IMG/VR virus record: IMGVR_UViG_3300032050_000606
Span: 1-29,119 of that record
DNA: 29,119 bases
Direction: 5' to 3' (one strand)
DNA from: a virus
Within the stretch, counting starts at the first letter, position 1. Every line of letters starts with the position of its first letter. Position numbers and translations under genes: made by a program. Positions 7,859 to 14,881 of the stretch are shown piece by piece. The notes beneath the pieces are model-generated. The model was not told the origin of the DNA. It did not search any database and was given only the letters and a program-made list of their open reading frames with translations.

Positions 7859-8001
7859 TGTCAGACAACCTAGAACTTGATATCGACAAGATCGTTCTAA
7901 GCCTCACAAACCAGATAGCACAGCAGGCACAGAAGATCGCTATTCTTGAAGCTACAGTTGACGCGCTAAACAAGGCGCTTCAAAACAAAGAAGAAAACTA
8001 G
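7858..8001 (+). CDS. Small coiled-coil protein (47 aa)
   Basis: ATG overlaps the glycosyltransferase stop (TAATG). The product MSDNLELDIDKIVLSLTNQI followed by AQQAQKIAILEATVDALNKA has a heptad-like pattern of Ile, Leu and Ala across about 40 residues and should form a helical oligomer. Its first 22 residues are the intact version of the N-terminus found in the hybrid gene at 6862. It is the last plus-strand gene; its TAG lies in a CTAG palindrome that also supplies the stop of the convergent WhiB gene. Function unknown. Confidence 0.7.
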   Translation: MSDNLELDIDKIVLSLTNQIAQQAQKIAILEATVDALNKALQNKEEN

Positions 8002-8483
8002 TCTTTCTTCTTTTTCTTCTCGTTTTCAGATTTCTTACGAGAAGCATGATACGCGGTAACTGCGTTAGCACTAGTGCGACTTCTCCACGTAAACTCGCAC
8101 TCCGAGCACTGCACAAGTTTCATTGTCGTCCATCGGCCGCCTTCAGGCGATGGCGCAACAATCACCGACAACTTGACTGGTCGAGCACCGCAGTACGGGC
8201 AGTTGGGAAACCGAGTGCGTCTGATCTCTTTGCCTTCGTGAGACAGCGACAGGGTGCGTCTAATTTCTGCCTCGTCTTTTCCACCCCAGACTCCCCAGAT
8301 CTCTTTGTTCTCGAGAGCGTACTTTAGGCATTCCTTACGAACGTCACATTGGAAGCACAGATTTCTAGCATCATATTTTTCTCTTGGTACCGCAGAGAAA
8401 AAGTACGACGACATGTGCTTGTTGCTACGTTTACCGCATTCAGCTTCGTCCATCCACTCGAAGTCGCCTACACCTTTTGGCAT
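7998..8483 (-). CDS. WhiB-family regulator with extra C-terminal zinc ribbon
   Basis: 161 residues. The WhiB core shows four cysteines for the [4Fe-4S] cluster: C16, then C43-x2-C46 and C52 (CFQCDVRKEC), followed by the GVWGG turn at 64-68 and a basic segment RRT. WhiB proteins act with the host sigma factor and read redox or NO signals; phage versions can interfere with host WhiB genes. Unusually, residues 95-129 add a second set, C95-x2-C98 and C126-x2-C129, which looks like a zinc ribbon, and the C-terminus is a lysine tail. It overlaps the end of the gene upstream by 16 bases and converges tail-to-tail with the plus-strand operon. Confidence 0.9.
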   Translation of the reverse strand: MPKGVGDFEWMDEAECGKRSNKHMSSYFFSAVPREKYDARNLCFQCDVRKECLKYALENKEIWGVWGGKDEAEIRRTLSLSHEGKEIRRTRFPNCPYCGARPVKLSVIVAPSPEGGRWTTMKLVQCSECEFTWRSRTSANAVTAYHASRKKSENEKKKKKD

Positions 8484-8842
8484 TGAATCTCCACCCAGGT
8501 CACCTCGAGAACTTCGTCAACGTCATCTCCGTCGCGTGTCTCGCCGTCCTGGGCGCAGATTGTCATGTCGGTGTCACCGTCTACACAGCCGGCGTAGCCG
8601 AGCATAGCGATAGCGCCGTCTAAAAGTTTGTATCCTTCACCAAGAGAAACGGCAATCCCGTCTCTCTGAAGCGCAGATGCAAGAGCTCTTTTTACTACGT
8701 CGTTCTCGAGATCAACGTGCCCAACGGTGTAAAACGTTGTTAGATCTCTGTCAAAAGAGTCATAGTCTTCCCCAGACCATTCGACCCAGAGAGATTCACC
8801 AATTCTAGAATCTTTCATAGTAGAAAGATTGTATCTTGTCAC
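8468..8842 (-). CDS. Hypothetical acidic protein
   Basis: 124 residues from a GTG start at 8842, or 116 from the ATG at 8818; neither has a clear ribosome-binding site. The sequence is acidic (DGDDVDEVLEV near the C-terminus) and has recognisable secondary structure but no motif I know. It is the gene immediately upstream of the WhiB gene (16-base overlap), so the two are probably co-transcribed. The conserved-looking segment ESLWVEWSGEDYDSF is near the start. Function unknown. Confidence 0.55.
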   Translation of the reverse strand: MTRYNLSTMKDSRIGESLWVEWSGEDYDSFDRDLTTFYTVGHVDLENDVVKRALASALQRDGIAVSLGEGYKLLDGAIAMLGYAGCVDGDTDMTICAQDGETRDGDDVDEVLEVTWVEIQCQKV

Positions 8843-8870
8843 GCGACGTAAGCGCGGTAATCTTGGCAGG

Positions 8871-8900
8871 ATTATCTATGTTAGCGGACGAGACGCTGAA
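8871..8900 (-). promoter_or_regulatory. Possible promoter for the WhiB operon
   Basis: On the minus strand, TTCAGC (8895-8900) and GATAAT (8871-8876) are spaced 18 bases apart in the 78-base gap before the gene starting at 8842 or 8818. The -10 matches consensus at five of six positions; the -35 is weak. Confidence 0.3.
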
Positions 8901-8920
8901 TTAGAGGCCTTCTACAGGGT

Positions 8921-9433
8921 TCAAGCCACTACTACGTAGCCGTCTTGGTGCGGCCACAGGTACTCGTACCCCGGAGGGCATGTTCCAGTGTCTTCTGGCC
9001 ACTTGAACTGCGAATACCATTCGTAGTTCTTGTTCAGTAGCGCGACACGGTGAGTTGAGCACAGGTTCTCAAAGTACGTACGGTCATGCATCCACAACGG
9101 CAACGTAATGTCACTAGATATTCTACCAAGTGACACAGCGGTGTCGTAGGTACGTAGTGTCTTCTCGAGGAGCGTAGACTTGTACCCACGAGACCGCCAC
9201 TCAAAGTACGTAGCCGTGATGTAGGAGACAAGTAGCGTCTCATGCCCTCGCCACATCTTGACTACAGGGTGACTTGACCAGCCTTTTGGCGCACGGTCGT
9301 TGCCGTCGGGGTCAAGCCCGCACATATTGAGAAGACATTGCCACGCCTCAAGGGTCTGCTTGTGCAGGCGCTTGTTGTCAAGCACCGCGGCCGTTTCTTC
9401 AAACGAATTTGTAGATACAAGAAAAGATTGCAT
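8921..9433 (-). CDS. Pyrimidine-dimer-glycosylase-like (Pyr_excise family) protein
   Basis: 170 residues. The pattern MQSFL...LDNKRLHKQTLEAWQ, WSSHPVVKMWRGHE, EWRSRGYKS and HRVALLNKNYEWY matches the T4 endonuclease V-like Pyr_excise proteins widespread in actinobacteria and their phages. T4 endonuclease V uses Thr2 as nucleophile; here position 2 is Gln, so classical glycosylase/AP-lyase chemistry is doubtful and DNA-repair activity should not be assumed. It is transcribed from its own gap containing a good extended -10. A GGAG site lies six bases before the ATG. Confidence 0.7.
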   Translation of the reverse strand: MQSFLVSTNSFEETAAVLDNKRLHKQTLEAWQCLLNMCGLDPDGNDRAPKGWSSHPVVKMWRGHETLLVSYITATYFEWRSRGYKSTLLEKTLRTYDTAVSLGRISSDITLPLWMHDRTYFENLCSTHRVALLNKNYEWYSQFKWPEDTGTCPPGYEYLWPHQDGYVVVA

Positions 9434-9462
9434 GAGTCACTCCGTCACTGTTTAGAACAATG

Positions 9463-9471
9463 ATTATATCA
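9463..9471 (-). promoter_or_regulatory. Extended -10 promoter element
   Basis: The minus strand reads TGATATAAT, a perfect TATAAT hexamer with the upstream TGn extension, 30 bases before the ATG at 9433. No good -35 is present, which fits extended -10 promoters. It would drive the Pyr_excise-like gene and possibly genes beyond. Confidence 0.5.
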
Positions 9472-9507
9472 GGACGGCGGAAAATCTTGTGACACACGCT
9501 TTTTATG

Positions 9508-10749
9508 TTATTCTTGGTAGAAGTTCTTCTTCACGAAGTTGCGGCTAAAGCCCTTGTCAGTGTCCAAAAGCCATTCGCGTTCGCCGATCAACTCACCCTG
9601 CGGGCCGTTTGGTTGACCTTCTAAAGCCGCCGCCGTTGCTTGACCGATCCATGTCGCCGCCTGGACGGCCACTGCCTTGCCCCACGTGGCCCCAAGAGCC
9701 GAGTAGTTGTTGACACTGACAAATTCCCAATTGTCGGGCAGACCTTGAATTCTAGCGGCTTCTCTGTGCGTGATACGGCGCGGCTGTGTCGGGTGCACGA
9801 TGTGATCAAGAGCACTGCCTGTCATAACGTGACAGAACGAGTTCGCGTCCCAACGAGCCGGAAGCGAGAAACCCATGTAGAAGTCGTTTAGACGAATCTT
9901 CTCTTCCTTGGTGGCCCATGACTGCGGGAACGTGTTGTTGTTCTTCTCGACAGCCTCTTTAAGAGCAACGTTCAGCGCGGCCATAGGCTTCCAACCTTCG
10001 TTACCGAGAATGTCGAAGATCTCTTGGATTCTCTGCGACTCGAGGTTTGTTCTATTCATGTGGCCGTCGACGTAGCCGTCTTCATTTCTTAGATCAGCAA
10101 CAAACTTCGACGGTTCAGCGTTGTACTTCTGTCTGTTCCACGTGATTTCAAGGTTCTCGAGATCTCCGATGACGTCGATCATCTTTGGCATTTCCTTCGG
10201 CATTTCAGCGTGCGCGCCGAAAGGCATACCGCTTTCGACAGCCACCCAGAAGTAGCGCATGCGGTACGAGAATCCACCGACCATTAGATTGTTGTGCTTA
10301 ACGTGATACAGGTCGTATTTCTTACCGGAGAGCTCTTCGAGCATGTCGCGGTATTGATTCATCACGGCTCGGCCTTGCGTATACGCCTGCTGCACGCACT
10401 CAAACACGACCATCTTTGGTTTGATCCGGGCAGCGTACTTCATGAACGCACGCGTGTGCTCGTGGGCCTTAGCGTCGGGGCCACGGTTCGCTGGGCCAGA
10501 CCACAGCGACCAACCAGAGCATGGCGGGCAACCAAGAACAACGTCAGCGCTCGTGTCAGGCCAATCGTTTGGGTCTTCAGAGAAGAACGACGTCCATTGT
10601 TCGCCAAGGTGTTTTCTATTCACCTCGGCAACCGGGTTACCAAAGTTAAGAGTGCCCGTTCGGACCGTCATATCGAGTCCGGATCTCACGAACCCGAGGC
10701 TCATAAAGCCAGCAAGACCGTTGCAGTCAATGAAGGTGGGATTGCTCAT
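9508..10749 (-). CDS. Divergent cytosine-C5 DNA methyltransferase
   Basis: 413 residues. Motif I FIDCNGLAGFMSLGFVRSGL replaces the usual DLFAG-G-G. Motif IV is GCPPCSGWS with catalytic C77 and S81. Motif VI is FECV (E117) in place of ENV. Motif VIII is YRMRYFWVAV. The C-terminal RRITHREAARIQGLPDNWEF and GKAVAVQAA match motifs IX-X. The enzyme should methylate cytosine in DNA from S-adenosylmethionine; recognition sequence unknown. As no restriction enzyme is adjacent, it is an orphan methyltransferase, probably protecting phage DNA. If the phage uses modified cytosine (see the enzyme at 22368), its substrate may be unusual. GAGGA lies before the ATG. Confidence 0.8.
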   Translation of the reverse strand: MSNPTFIDCNGLAGFMSLGFVRSGLDMTVRTGTLNFGNPVAEVNRKHLGEQWTSFFSEDPNDWPDTSADVVLGCPPCSGWSLWSGPANRGPDAKAHEHTRAFMKYAARIKPKMVVFECVQQAYTQGRAVMNQYRDMLEELSGKKYDLYHVKHNNLMVGGFSYRMRYFWVAVESGMPFGAHAEMPKEMPKMIDVIGDLENLEITWNRQKYNAEPSKFVADLRNEDGYVDGHMNRTNLESQRIQEIFDILGNEGWKPMAALNVALKEAVEKNNNTFPQSWATKEEKIRLNDFYMGFSLPARWDANSFCHVMTGSALDHIVHPTQPRRITHREAARIQGLPDNWEFVSVNNYSALGATWGKAVAVQAATWIGQATAAALEGQPNGPQGELIGEREWLLDTDKGFSRNFVKKNFYQE

Positions 10750-10796
10750 TGTTGTTCCTCGTTGTTGTCCAATGCGATGATAAACACTAACACGTA

Positions 10797-11093
10797 TTAC
10801 TTACTGACCTGACCTTTTAGACCGACTTCGTAGCCGCATGCGGCGTACCCTGCAATGTCGGTCCATGTGTCTGGTTGAAACCCTGAGTTGGAAGCATAGC
10901 GAGCGATCTTTACAGCAACCATCGCCATGGCAACGTCCTCGTTAGTGAATTCTCTACCAAAGAGTACGCCCCAGATCTTGGCTATTCTTCCAAAGTTATC
11001 TTCAGGTCCGCCGTATTGAGTGTCTCGTTGCCCAGAAATGATCTTCGCCGCTGTTTCAAGCATCTCCTGCCGAGGACTTTTTTCGTTTTTCAT
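10797..11093 (-). CDS. DUF6378-like small phage protein
   Basis: 98 residues. The sequence contains AAKIISGQRDTQYGGPEDNF followed by GRIAKIWG and ends with TWTDIAGYAACGYEVGL. The D-x-x-Y-G-x-P-E-D-N-F and D-I-A-G-Y-A motifs are those of the conserved phage family annotated DUF6378, whose biochemical role is not established. It overlaps the upstream small gene by four bases (ATGA). Confidence 0.75.
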   Translation of the reverse strand: MKNEKSPRQEMLETAAKIISGQRDTQYGGPEDNFGRIAKIWGVLFGREFTNEDVAMAMVAVKIARYASNSGFQPDTWTDIAGYAACGYEVGLKGQVSK

Positions 11094-11290
11094 GCCTTAG
11101 CTCTCGCGATCAACGTAGCAAGATAGAACTCCGAGTCCGGGTCATCACCAGGCTGAGAAATGTGTATCTCTGAGTCAAACGGAATGACAGCCGACGGGTC
11201 TTGAATGAACTCCGACCACTTACTTGTAAGTGACTCATGAATCTCTTCAAAGGTTCTACCGGTGCACTTCATCTCAATGTTAAGTCTCAT
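11090..11290 (-). CDS. Hypothetical small protein (66 aa)
   Basis: Starts MRLNIEMKCTGRTFEEIHES with a beta strand followed by a helix, then a Pro/Asp-rich loop and an Ala-rich C-terminal helix. I do not recognise the family. It overlaps the DUF6378-like gene by ATGA and lies two bases after the preceding stop, so it is operonic. No membrane or signal sequence. Confidence 0.6.
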   Translation of the reverse strand: MRLNIEMKCTGRTFEEIHESLTSKWSEFIQDPSAVIPFDSEIHISQPGDDPDSEFYLATLIARAKA

Positions 11291-11292
11291 GT

Positions 11293-11493
11293 CTACTCCT
11301 CGTACTCGCTGAGATCTTCGAACTCTGCCTTTATCCCGTAACCGACGCGTTGATACAAAAGACCACCGTCTACAAAAATGCCGGTATCTGAGTCGTCAGG
11401 GCAGACACATCTAACAAAATCGTGCCTATGCACAGACTCAATTACCTTGCCGCACGTTAAACACTTAAGAGCGTTACGAACTAGCTTCGCCAT
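11293..11493 (-). CDS. Small zinc-binding phage protein (DUF7695-like)
   Basis: 66 residues with C11-x2-C14 and C29-x-C31 around the motif IESVHRHDFVRCVC, then FVDGG and a C-terminal FEDLSEYEE. This pattern is familiar from a widespread small zinc-ribbon family in phages and bacteria (DUF7695 as I recall the name). No catalytic residues are evident. It overlaps the upstream gene by 20 bases. Confidence 0.65.
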   Translation of the reverse strand: MAKLVRNALKCLTCGKVIESVHRHDFVRCVCPDDSDTGIFVDGGLLYQRVGYGIKAEFEDLSEYEE

Positions 11494-11863
11494 TTAGAAG
11501 TTTCTCCCTGTCTACAACTTCAAATCCCGGTGGCGCAATAGCTGGACTCAGCGTTCTATACCAGCCTCGCTTCACCATCAACACTCCAGGTTCACCAGAT
11601 ATTTCGCACGTAGACCAGGCCACCTGCTCGTATCGAGCTACTACATCGTTCATCACGCGCCAGTGCTCCGTCTTAGTGTTGAAGTAGTATCTAAGGCCGC
11701 CAAACTTTTCCTTGATCTGCTGTATCGTGTAATCTGGGTCGATCTTCGACAGCTCTACGTCGATCGCGGCGATAATAGCGTGCCACCCCGGCTCACAGTC
11801 AATTCTTCTTGACCAGTCCGGTTCAAATCTTTCAAGAACTGCTGAAAGATCTACGGTGCTCAT
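11474..11863 (-). CDS. Conserved hypothetical protein with QIKEKFGGLRYY motif
   Basis: 129 residues. DCEPGWHAIIAAI followed by QIKEKFGGLRYYF and STCEISGEPG is a pattern I have seen in many phage and bacterial hypothetical proteins with a small alpha/beta domain and an optional Cys pair. The function of that family is not known to me. One base separates it from the preceding gene, indicating co-translation. The stop overlaps the next gene by 20 bases. Confidence 0.65.
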   Translation of the reverse strand: MSTVDLSAVLERFEPDWSRRIDCEPGWHAIIAAIDVELSKIDPDYTIQQIKEKFGGLRYYFNTKTEHWRVMNDVVARYEQVAWSTCEISGEPGVLMVKRGWYRTLSPAIAPPGFEVVDREKLLNGEASS

Positions 11864-11864
11864 G

Positions 11865-12101
11865 CTATATCGCCGCTATCTTCTTCTCTAGTTTGTACGC
11901 TGGGTGTCTAGCAGAGTGTATGTGCGGCGTCTTATAGTCTATCGTGGTCACGTAGATATCGCCGTCCTTGATATCTACAACCTTAACAAGTCGGCCGTTA
12001 TGAAGTCTGCCAGCATCGGTTTTGTATGCGTCTTTTTTCACTCTTAAGACGTCGTCAACGTTCACGTCGAGAGCCGACGCATCTTCCCATAGATCATTCA
12101 T
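11865..12101 (-). CDS. Hypothetical protein (78 aa)
   Basis: I chose the ATG at 12101 because it overlaps the upstream TGA (ATGA), the usual arrangement here; a longer form from 12146 would overlap by 49 bases. The product MNDLWEDASALDVNVDDVLR ends with a beta-rich region (GRLVKVVDIKDGDIYVTTID) like a small SH3-type barrel. No recognised family. Confidence 0.55.
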   Translation of the reverse strand: MNDLWEDASALDVNVDDVLRVKKDAYKTDAGRLHNGRLVKVVDIKDGDIYVTTIDYKTPHIHSARHPAYKLEKKIAAI

Positions 12102-12583
12102 GAACCACCGCCAGTGCTCCGTTGAGGGCAAGACGACTCGAGACACGCGTCCACGTCGTAGTCGTCAAGAGCTCTGAAGCACGCGGTGCACTTGACACCA
12201 CTGTCAAGAACTCGATAGCCGTTCTTTTGTCTATCAGCATTCTTCTGCATCTTAGCAAGATACTCGCGATCAAGCTCATCGTCCGTGGCCCCTGCGGCGC
12301 ACAGGATGTTCGCTACAAAGTGCAGAACATCAACGCATTCCTTGAGGATCTCGTGACGGTCGGCATACGGGTCGTCGTGCTGCCACGGCTTCCATGAGAT
12401 AGCCTTACGCACCTCGGCAAGCTCGTCGTCGATGGCAAGCATATTCCATCGGATGTACTCGATGAGGGTTCTTAGGTCGTCATGCTCGTCGCTATGGAAC
12501 GACGCGTAGTCGACGTTGTACACATCCGTCTGTAGTTGACGTGTCTTTTCCAGCCATTTACCAAATAGCACGTTGTCTGCCAT
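12098..12583 (-). CDS. All-alpha dUTPase/dCTPase-like NTP pyrophosphohydrolase
   Basis: 161 residues. ELAEVRKAISWKPW (E54, E57) and EILKECVDVLHFVANIL (E82, D85) form the paired acidic motifs of the MazG/dimeric-dUTPase superfamily, followed by KMQKNADRQKNGY. It would hydrolyse dUTP, and possibly dCTP as I recall for T4 gp56 of the same superfamily, releasing the monophosphate and PPi. A C-terminal extension of about 30 residues with C132, C135, C147 and C152 looks like a zinc knuckle and is unusual. It overlaps the glycosyltransferase gene upstream by 26 bases and fits a nucleotide-pool role alongside the dCMP enzymes further along. Confidence 0.75.
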   Translation of the reverse strand: MADNVLFGKWLEKTRQLQTDVYNVDYASFHSDEHDDLRTLIEYIRWNMLAIDDELAEVRKAISWKPWQHDDPYADRHEILKECVDVLHFVANILCAAGATDDELDREYLAKMQKNADRQKNGYRVLDSGVKCTACFRALDDYDVDACLESSCPQRSTGGGS

Positions 12584-13592
12584 GACCTAATCCATTCTTC
12601 AGTGTCTGTAGTGCGTCTTGCCTGCTGGCAAGAGCGGCGATGTATCTTTTGCGTTGGTCTACGGAAAGTTCGTAGATGTCAACGTAATCCATTTCCTCTA
12701 CGTTTGCCGGCAGTAACGACCACGAATCTCCAAGAATGGACGTAATTTTCCAGTCACTTACCACCGGCGTGTCGTTGTTTAGAGCTTGCGACATTCTGTA
12801 GCTCCACCACAGCGTCCCGTCGTCTTGCGGACTGACGATCGCGCCTGATGAGCGTACTATTAGTTTTTCTACGTCTGAGTCTGTCGACAGTCTGTTGCTT
12901 TTCATCTCAACGACCTCGTGGCCAAGGGTATTTTTAAGTGACCTAAACCATTTTGCCTTTGAGTTGTCGACGGTCCAATACCCACCACGCGCCTTAGGCA
13001 CCGTGTTCAACTCGGTGTTAAGAAGAAATGAGTCGATCTGAACACCTTGGACTACGTCACGCGTCGCGCCGAATAATTGGCTTTCAACGTTTTCATTAGA
13101 GGTGAACGGCGTCGACGGGTACAGCGTTGTGTAGACCCAACCTGTCGCCAGCGCCTGTGCGCCTGCGATCACCGATGCCATGATCTTACGGTTGCCTGCA
13201 ACGTCGGCATATTGTTTTCTAGCCGCGTAGAAAGGCTTGACGATGTCTTCGGGCTTTCTATCTATAGCACGAAGGCTTGCCGCGATCTTCGCCGGTTCCG
13301 GCGCGTCAACAAATAGTGCAAGACTGCCGTCGTCCTTCAACAGGTTGATCATGTGAAGAACGCCGTACGCCTTGTTTGCAGTAAGACTTAGCATCGGAGC
13401 GACGCCAAGTAGAACGTGGTCGTACTGATCTAGGTCACTTTTCTTCAGTAGAACGCTCGGTTCTATGAAGTGAACAGCGACACCGCTGTCCTTTAGTTCG
13501 GACGCGACAACGCCTATGAAGCTTGCCTTGCTATGGAATGATCGGTACGACGACTGCGACGCGGTCATACCTGAGATAGCGATTGACTTCAT
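12558..13592 (-). CDS. GT-B-like glycosyltransferase, copy 2
   Basis: 344 residues from the ATG at 13592, which overlaps the previous TGA. N-terminal half: strand MKSIAISGMTASQ then YDHVLLGVAPMLSL (about 57-70). C-terminal half: SSGAIVSPQDDGT, LWWSYRMSQALNNDTPVVS (about 248-279). These match, in order and spacing, the same places in the neighbouring protein (YDVIWVNLGPLNSL; GILSPPYPHAGCGWW), so the two genes are tandem paralogues. A two-Rossmann, GT-B-type fold is likely, with the donor site in the C-terminal half. The acceptor is unknown; modified DNA is proposed from context. Confidence 0.6.
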   Translation of the reverse strand: MKSIAISGMTASQSSYRSFHSKASFIGVVASELKDSGVAVHFIEPSVLLKKSDLDQYDHVLLGVAPMLSLTANKAYGVLHMINLLKDDGSLALFVDAPEPAKIAASLRAIDRKPEDIVKPFYAARKQYADVAGNRKIMASVIAGAQALATGWVYTTLYPSTPFTSNENVESQLFGATRDVVQGVQIDSFLLNTELNTVPKARGGYWTVDNSKAKWFRSLKNTLGHEVVEMKSNRLSTDSDVEKLIVRSSGAIVSPQDDGTLWWSYRMSQALNNDTPVVSDWKITSILGDSWSLLPANVEEMDYVDIYELSVDQRKRYIAALASRQDALQTLKNGLGHGRQRAIW

Positions 13593-14800
13593 CACCTGCT
13601 ACCGTCTGGGTTTATCCTCAGTCCCTTGTCTTCATTCAACGCACGGTGCACGATCCTATTGCAGTGTTCAACAAACGAATCATACGTGGGCATGTGAGCA
13701 CGCAAGGCATCGGATTGCGCGTTAGCAGCGCCGGCAAGATCGTCGTCGGACATCGACTCAACCTGCTTGATCGTCAACGAGTACGGTGCGCCAAGCGGCT
13801 TGCCTTCACCCTTGTCGGTGACAAGAATTGACTTTACACGAGCGGCGTACATGAACCGGCTTCTCCACCAACCGCAGCCAGCGTGCGGGTACGGCGGAGA
13901 AAGAATGCCCCAATGTTCGTTGTAGAACGAAAGCACGTCTTCCTCTGTGTCAAAACGCTGTCCGCCAAACTTTCTGATGAGTTTGCGGCTACCGACGATC
14001 TCTACAGGCCATTCAGGGTTTTTCTTTTCGAGCCACGTGTCGTGCGGGACGAGGGCCCCAAGAACCCACGCCTTCTTCTTTTCAGACGGCGGCATCGGAA
14101 TAGCTGACGACAGAATATTGAAGATCGTTGAGCTCGGGTCTAGCGCTTCGATCCCTGCCATTTCAGCAGGCATTCTCTTTCGCACTAGTGACCTGTCGCC
14201 GAATGAATACATCGGGCACACTGGTACAAGCCCGTGTGACCAGCGCTCACCGAGAAGAGCCTGGGCGGTTTGTACCAATTGGCCTTCGTGCGCCTTGATG
14301 TTATCGTCATTGTCGTTGAAGAAGTATCTACCGACAGCACACTTCTTTGCGGCGTCGGGATTAGCAGCAACGATTCTTTCTAGTGCAGCGTCGGCTTCTG
14401 CCTTTGAGAAGTAAGTGGCGTCTTCAGAACCTCGCAGCGCCGAACCAGACAAGAGATACTTGTACAGAATCTCTGGGTGACGGACTAGCGAGCGGCACGC
14501 GTTGAACACGGCTGAAAACTGCCAGTCGTCAAAGAAACCAACAGCCGGGATACCAGAGCTAAGAGCGTACAGCGCGCCCATAGCGCCCTGTCGGCCGTTA
14601 AGAGAGTTTAGTGGGCCGAGGTTTACCCAGATCACGTCATATGACGATAGATCTTCACCTGGCGTGACGCGTCGCCAATCAACCTGATGGCCAACGCTTT
14701 CGAGAGCTTCGACGATCGACGCTGGCACGTCGATCTTTTTGATTGTTCTATGCTCTGTGTTGATCTGAAGAGCAGTGAACCCTGTCATTAAAATCTTCAT
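13592..14800 (-). CDS. GT-B-like glycosyltransferase, copy 1
   Basis: 402 residues. It opens with MKILMTGFTALQIN, a first Rossmann strand, and YDVIWVNLGPLNSL at 54-67. The C-terminal half has the strand WVLGALVPHDTW, then VEIVGSRKLIRKFGG and GILSPPYPHAGCGWW (298-312) followed by RSRFMYAARVKSILVTD. The succession of a per-strand GS/GP site and an acid- and Arg-rich donor helix fits GT-B enzymes such as phage DNA glucosyltransferases, but no clear nucleotide-sugar motif identifies the donor. AAAGGA lies before the ATG, and a strong RNA hairpin sits just upstream. Paralogue of the gene at 12558. Confidence 0.6.
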   Translation of the reverse strand: MKILMTGFTALQINTEHRTIKKIDVPASIVEALESVGHQVDWRRVTPGEDLSSYDVIWVNLGPLNSLNGRQGAMGALYALSSGIPAVGFFDDWQFSAVFNACRSLVRHPEILYKYLLSGSALRGSEDATYFSKAEADAALERIVAANPDAAKKCAVGRYFFNDNDDNIKAHEGQLVQTAQALLGERWSHGLVPVCPMYSFGDRSLVRKRMPAEMAGIEALDPSSTIFNILSSAIPMPPSEKKKAWVLGALVPHDTWLEKKNPEWPVEIVGSRKLIRKFGGQRFDTEEDVLSFYNEHWGILSPPYPHAGCGWWRSRFMYAARVKSILVTDKGEGKPLGAPYSLTIKQVESMSDDDLAGAANAQSDALRAHMPTYDSFVEHCNRIVHRALNEDKGLRINPDGSR

Positions 14801-14825
14801 TGATTCATCCTTTGTGTGATGCTCA

Positions 14826-14865
14826 AGTGGCCGCCCACGACACCTTCGTATCGCGGGCGACCACT
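14826..14865 (-). terminator. Strong 15-bp hairpin between SSB and glycosyltransferase genes
   Basis: Arms 14826-14840 and 14851-14865 pair over 15 positions with a 10-base loop. In the minus-strand RNA, two of the pairs are G-U, which would be A-C mismatches in the opposite strand, so the structure belongs to the minus transcript. It begins 17 bases past the SSB stop. There is no U-run after the stem, so it may be an attenuator, an RNA-processing or stabilising element rather than a classical intrinsic terminator. Confidence 0.6.
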
Positions 14866-14881
14866 AGAGAACAGCGGCTCG

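Noticed and set aside
9433-9507. tRNA or small RNA gene in the gap
   Set aside because: No cloverleaf could be drawn; the gap is explained by a promoter-like element.
10294-10812. 172-residue plus-strand ORF
   Set aside because: Lies wholly opposite the methyltransferase, which has clear catalytic motifs.
14826-14865. Classical rho-independent terminator
   Set aside because: The stem is strong but no U-tract follows, so I only call a hairpin of uncertain role.
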